DNA of 64,000 nt, from positions 1,364,001-1,428,000 of the forward strand of contig NZ_LT629696.1 of NCBI RefSeq assembly GCF_900100265.1. The letters are read 5' to 3'. Source of the DNA: Leifsonia sp. 466MF (GTDB taxonomy: Bacteria > Actinomycetota > Actinomycetes > Actinomycetales > Microbacteriaceae). The position numbers and the translations under genes are program-made. The notes below the pieces were generated by a model. It was not told where the DNA came from, did no database searches, and was given only the letters and a program-made list of their open reading frames with translations. This document shows, in pieces, positions 59,794 to 64,000 of this stretch. The first letter of the stretch is position 1; every line of letters starts with the position of its first letter.

Positions 59794-61890
<2,097 letters not shown>

Positions 61891-61901
61891 CCCGCTCCTC
61901 C

Positions 61902-61972
61902 AAGCCAACAGCTCCTGAGTTTTTCGCCTTTTCGACCGCTTTTCGAGCGAAAAACTCAGGAGCTGTTGGCTT
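61902..61972. repeat. Palindrome family B, copy 3
   Basis: Perfect 26-bp arms (61902-61927 and 61947-61972; core GCTCCTGAGTTTTTCGC) enclose a 19-base loop. It lies between the convergent topoisomerase genes, with a T5 tract in either direction, so it may act as a bidirectional terminator. Confidence 0.92.
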
Positions 61973-61994
61973 GGGACGGGGGAGGGGCGCGGGG

Positions 61995-64000
61995 TCAGCC
62001 GATGCGGCGGCCGATGGAGCCGACGACGGTGTCGAGCGGGGTGCCCGAGCCGTCGCGACGCGAGCCGCCCTCGGGGAGGTTCCGCGCGGCACCGTCCGGC
62101 GCGACCGCGTGAGCGGGTGCCGGGCCGGCCCAGGCGAGCACGAGCTCGCTCTCGCCCTTGAGGAACCGCTGCGCTCGCACACCGCCGGTCGCGCGTCCCT
62201 TCGCCGGGAACTCCGCGAAGTCGCTGACCTTGGCCGTGCCGGGGTCGGCGCCGGGGAGCGTGGCGTCGCTGGCCGCGATGGTCGCGACGACCGCTGTCTC
62301 GGCCTCCTCGGCGGAGACGGCACCGAAGTAGATGACGCGCGCGCCCGCACCGAGGTTGATGCCCGCCATTCCGCCGGCCGCCCGGCCCTGCGGACGCACG
62401 CTCGACGCGGCGAACCGCAGCAGCTGGGCGTCGCTGGAGACGAACACGAACTCGTCCGCGTCCGTGACCGTCGTGGCCCCGACCACCTCGTCGCCGTCCT
62501 TGAGCGAGATGATCTCGAACTCCGGCTTGTTCGCCCAGTCGCCCGCGGCCACACGCTTCACGACGCCTTGGGCGGTGCCGAGCGCGATCGTGCGCTCCGA
62601 GTCGAGTGAGGCGAGGGCGAGGATGCGCTCCTTCTTGTCCGCGAGCGCGAGGTAGTCGCCGACTTTCACCCCCGCGGCCAGCTGGATGGAGTTGGCCGGC
62701 ACAGCGGGAAGGTCGACGGGGGAGAAGCGGATGAGCCGGCCGCGGTTCGTCACGGCGCCGATCTCGCTGCGGCTGGTCGTGTCCAGCTGCGACAGGATGG
62801 CGTCGTGCTTGCTGCGGCGGGCCGGCGCCTGGATGCGGTCGAGGCCGTCCTCCGCTCCGTCGGCGCCTGCGACGGCATCCACGCGCAGGATGCGCCCGGT
62901 CGTCGACAGGAACACGCGCGTGGGCACGTCGGCGACCTCGAGCTGCACAGTTGCCGCCTTGCTGCGCGATGCGCCGGCGATCGACGGCTTGGCCTCGGTG
63001 AGCAGGGTGCGGCGCGGGGTGCCGAACGTGGCGGCCACTCGCTCCAGCTCGTCCGACACCAGGTCGTTGATGGCCTGGCGCGACGCGAGCAGCGCCTCCA
63101 GCTCGTCGATCTCGCGGCGGAGTTGGTCGCGCTCGGTCTCGAGCTCGATCCGGCTGAACTTGGTGAGACGGCGCAGCCGCAGCTCGAGGATGTAGTCGGC
63201 CTGCAGCGTACTGAGGTCGAACACCTGCATCAGGCGGCCGCGCGCCTGCTCCGTGTCGTCGGACGTGCGGATGACCTGGATGACCTCGTCGATGTCGAGG
63301 ATGGCGATGAGCAAGCCTTCGACCAGGTGCAGCCGCTCTTTGCGGCGGGCGAGGCGGAACTGCGAGCGGCGGGTGACCACGCTGATGCGGTGGTCGAGGT
63401 ACACCTGCAGCAGGTCGCGCAGGCCGAGCGTCTGGGGTCCGCCGGCGACCAGGGCGACGTTGTTGATCGCGAAGCCCTCTTCGAGCGGCGTGTACCGGTA
63501 CAGCTGCTCGAGCACCGCCTCCGGGCTGAACCCGGTCTTGAGGCCGATGACCAGCCGGAGGCCGTTCTGGCGGTCGGAGAGGTCGGTGACGTCGGAGATG
63601 CCGTTGAGCTTCTTGGCGTTGACGCCGTCCTTGATCTTCTCGATCACCTTCTCGGGGCCCACCAGGTAGGGCAGCTCGGTGACGACGAGGCCGCTCTTGC
63701 GCGCGGTGATGGATTCGACGGTCACCTTGGCGCGCATCCGGAAGCTGCCGCGACCGGTGGCGTAGGCGTCGCGCACACCGGCGAGGCCCGCGATCGTGCC
63801 CCCGCCGGGGAGGTCGGGGCCGGGGACGTACTCCATCAGGTCGTCGAGGGTGGCGTCCGGGTTCTCGAGGAGGTGGCGGGCGGCCCCGACGACCTCGATG
63901 AGGTTGTGCGGCGCCATGTTCGTGGCCATGCCGACGGCGATGCCGCTCGCGCCGTTGACGAGGAGGTTGGGGAAGGCGGCCGGCAGCACATCGGGCTGCA
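61995..64000 (-). CDS. Type IIA DNA topoisomerase subunit A (ParC/GyrA-like), N-terminus beyond window
   Basis: The C-terminal 668 codons of a subunit A gene that enters from the right edge; the catalytic Tyr region lies outside. Visible parts are PAAFPNLLVNGASGIAVGMATNMAPHNLIEV, the tower/coiled-coil domain (LDIDEVIQVIRTSDDTEQARGRL, DYILELRLRRLTKFSRIELE), and a C-terminal beta-propeller of GyrA repeats (from about 62,980 leftwards). No canonical GyrA box (QRRGGKG) is visible; GGVRAQRFLKGE occurs near the end. This favours a ParC-like paralogue over housekeeping GyrA. Confidence 0.9.
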   Translation of the reverse strand, partial: QPDVLPAAFPNLLVNGASGIAVGMATNMAPHNLIEVVGAARHLLENPDATLDDLMEYVPGPDLPGGGTIAGLAGVRDAYATGRGSFRMRAKVTVESITARKSGLVVTELPYLVGPEKVIEKIKDGVNAKKLNGISDVTDLSDRQNGLRLVIGLKTGFSPEAVLEQLYRYTPLEEGFAINNVALVAGGPQTLGLRDLLQVYLDHRISVVTRRSQFRLARRKERLHLVEGLLIAILDIDEVIQVIRTSDDTEQARGRLMQVFDLSTLQADYILELRLRRLTKFSRIELETERDQLRREIDELEALLASRQAINDLVSDELERVAATFGTPRRTLLTEAKPSIAGASRSKAATVQLEVADVPTRVFLSTTGRILRVDAVAGADGAEDGLDRIQAPARRSKHDAILSQLDTTSRSEIGAVTNRGRLIRFSPVDLPAVPANSIQLAAGVKVGDYLALADKKERILALASLDSERTIALGTAQGVVKRVAAGDWANKPEFEIISLKDGDEVVGATTVTDADEFVFVSSDAQLLRFAASSVRPQGRAAGGMAGINLGAGARVIYFGAVSAEEAETAVVATIAASDATLPGADPGTAKVSDFAEFPAKGRATGGVRAQRFLKGESELVLAWAGPAPAHAVAPDGAARNLPEGGSRRDGSGTPLDTVVGSIGRRIG

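Overview
This window is a high-GC actinobacterial chromosome segment. It most resembles Microbacteriaceae (Leifsonia-like) by gene content and order: ctaCDF, ctaE-qcrCAB, sigA with DUF7455 and a type II topoisomerase pair, SPOR/map/panB/glnA2/glnE, and lipAB/sucB/lpdA/pepA. The family assignment is inference from synteny and protein features. I see no prophage, transposase, integron or CRISPR array and no tRNA. One structural RNA, RNase P RNA, is clear.

Layout. 1-5.5 kb: DUF3043 (cut by the edge), M20 dipeptidase, erpA, then cytochrome oxidase ctaC-ctaD-ctaF. 5.6-6.3 kb: a gene-free cluster of six related hairpins. 6.3-11.4 kb (minus): an RlmA-like methyltransferase and the ctaE-qcrCAB respiratory operon. 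11.6-15.1 kb: trpD and the dihydroxyacetone kinase operon dhaKLM. 15.1-23.1 kb: GNAT, aspartate aminotransferase, DUF1345, folA/thyA, an NCS1 permease with a long acidic N-terminus, a Nif3-like protein and a coiled-coil protein. 23.2 kb: rnpB. 23.6-28.4 kb (minus): kdpDE, polyphosphate glucokinase, TetR. 28.5-37 kb: MFS pump, map, a SPOR protein, panB, an inserted vapBC module, glnA2 and glnE. 37-46.8 kb: ECF42 sigma/YCII pair, a dicarboxylate symporter, glnA1 with a textbook GlnR box, RDD and DUF4191 proteins, lipA/lipB, a pseudokinase. 46.8-53.8 kb: sucB, lpdA, pepA, PAC2, MFS. 54-59.6 kb: sigA-murT-gatD facing two alanine-racemase-like genes and DUF7455. 59.8-64 kb: topoisomerase subunits B and A.

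Most notable observation. Four consecutive cell-wall genes behind sigA look rebuilt. GatD has Ala where the glutaminase cysteine should be. MurT has no cysteine (no zinc ribbon) and altered substrate motifs. Two overlapping racemase-like genes carry complementary halves of an alanine racemase active site: the larger has the PLP lysine but lacks the trans-acting tyrosine and methionine, while the smaller has those two but has Arg in place of the lysine. I infer an obligate heterodimeric racemase. I also infer a MurT-type ligase that no longer uses glutamine-derived ammonia. Both could serve the group B peptidoglycan typical of Microbacteriaceae, which is cross-linked through the D-Glu alpha-carboxyl.

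Other structure. About twenty genes have a TANNNT-type -10 box ending exactly 6 or 7 bases before the start codon, implying widespread leaderless transcription; map and its divergent neighbour share interlocked promoters. Several families of long intergenic palindromes recur. They sit mostly between convergent genes, but one copy lies between two divergent promoters and one supplies a stop codon.
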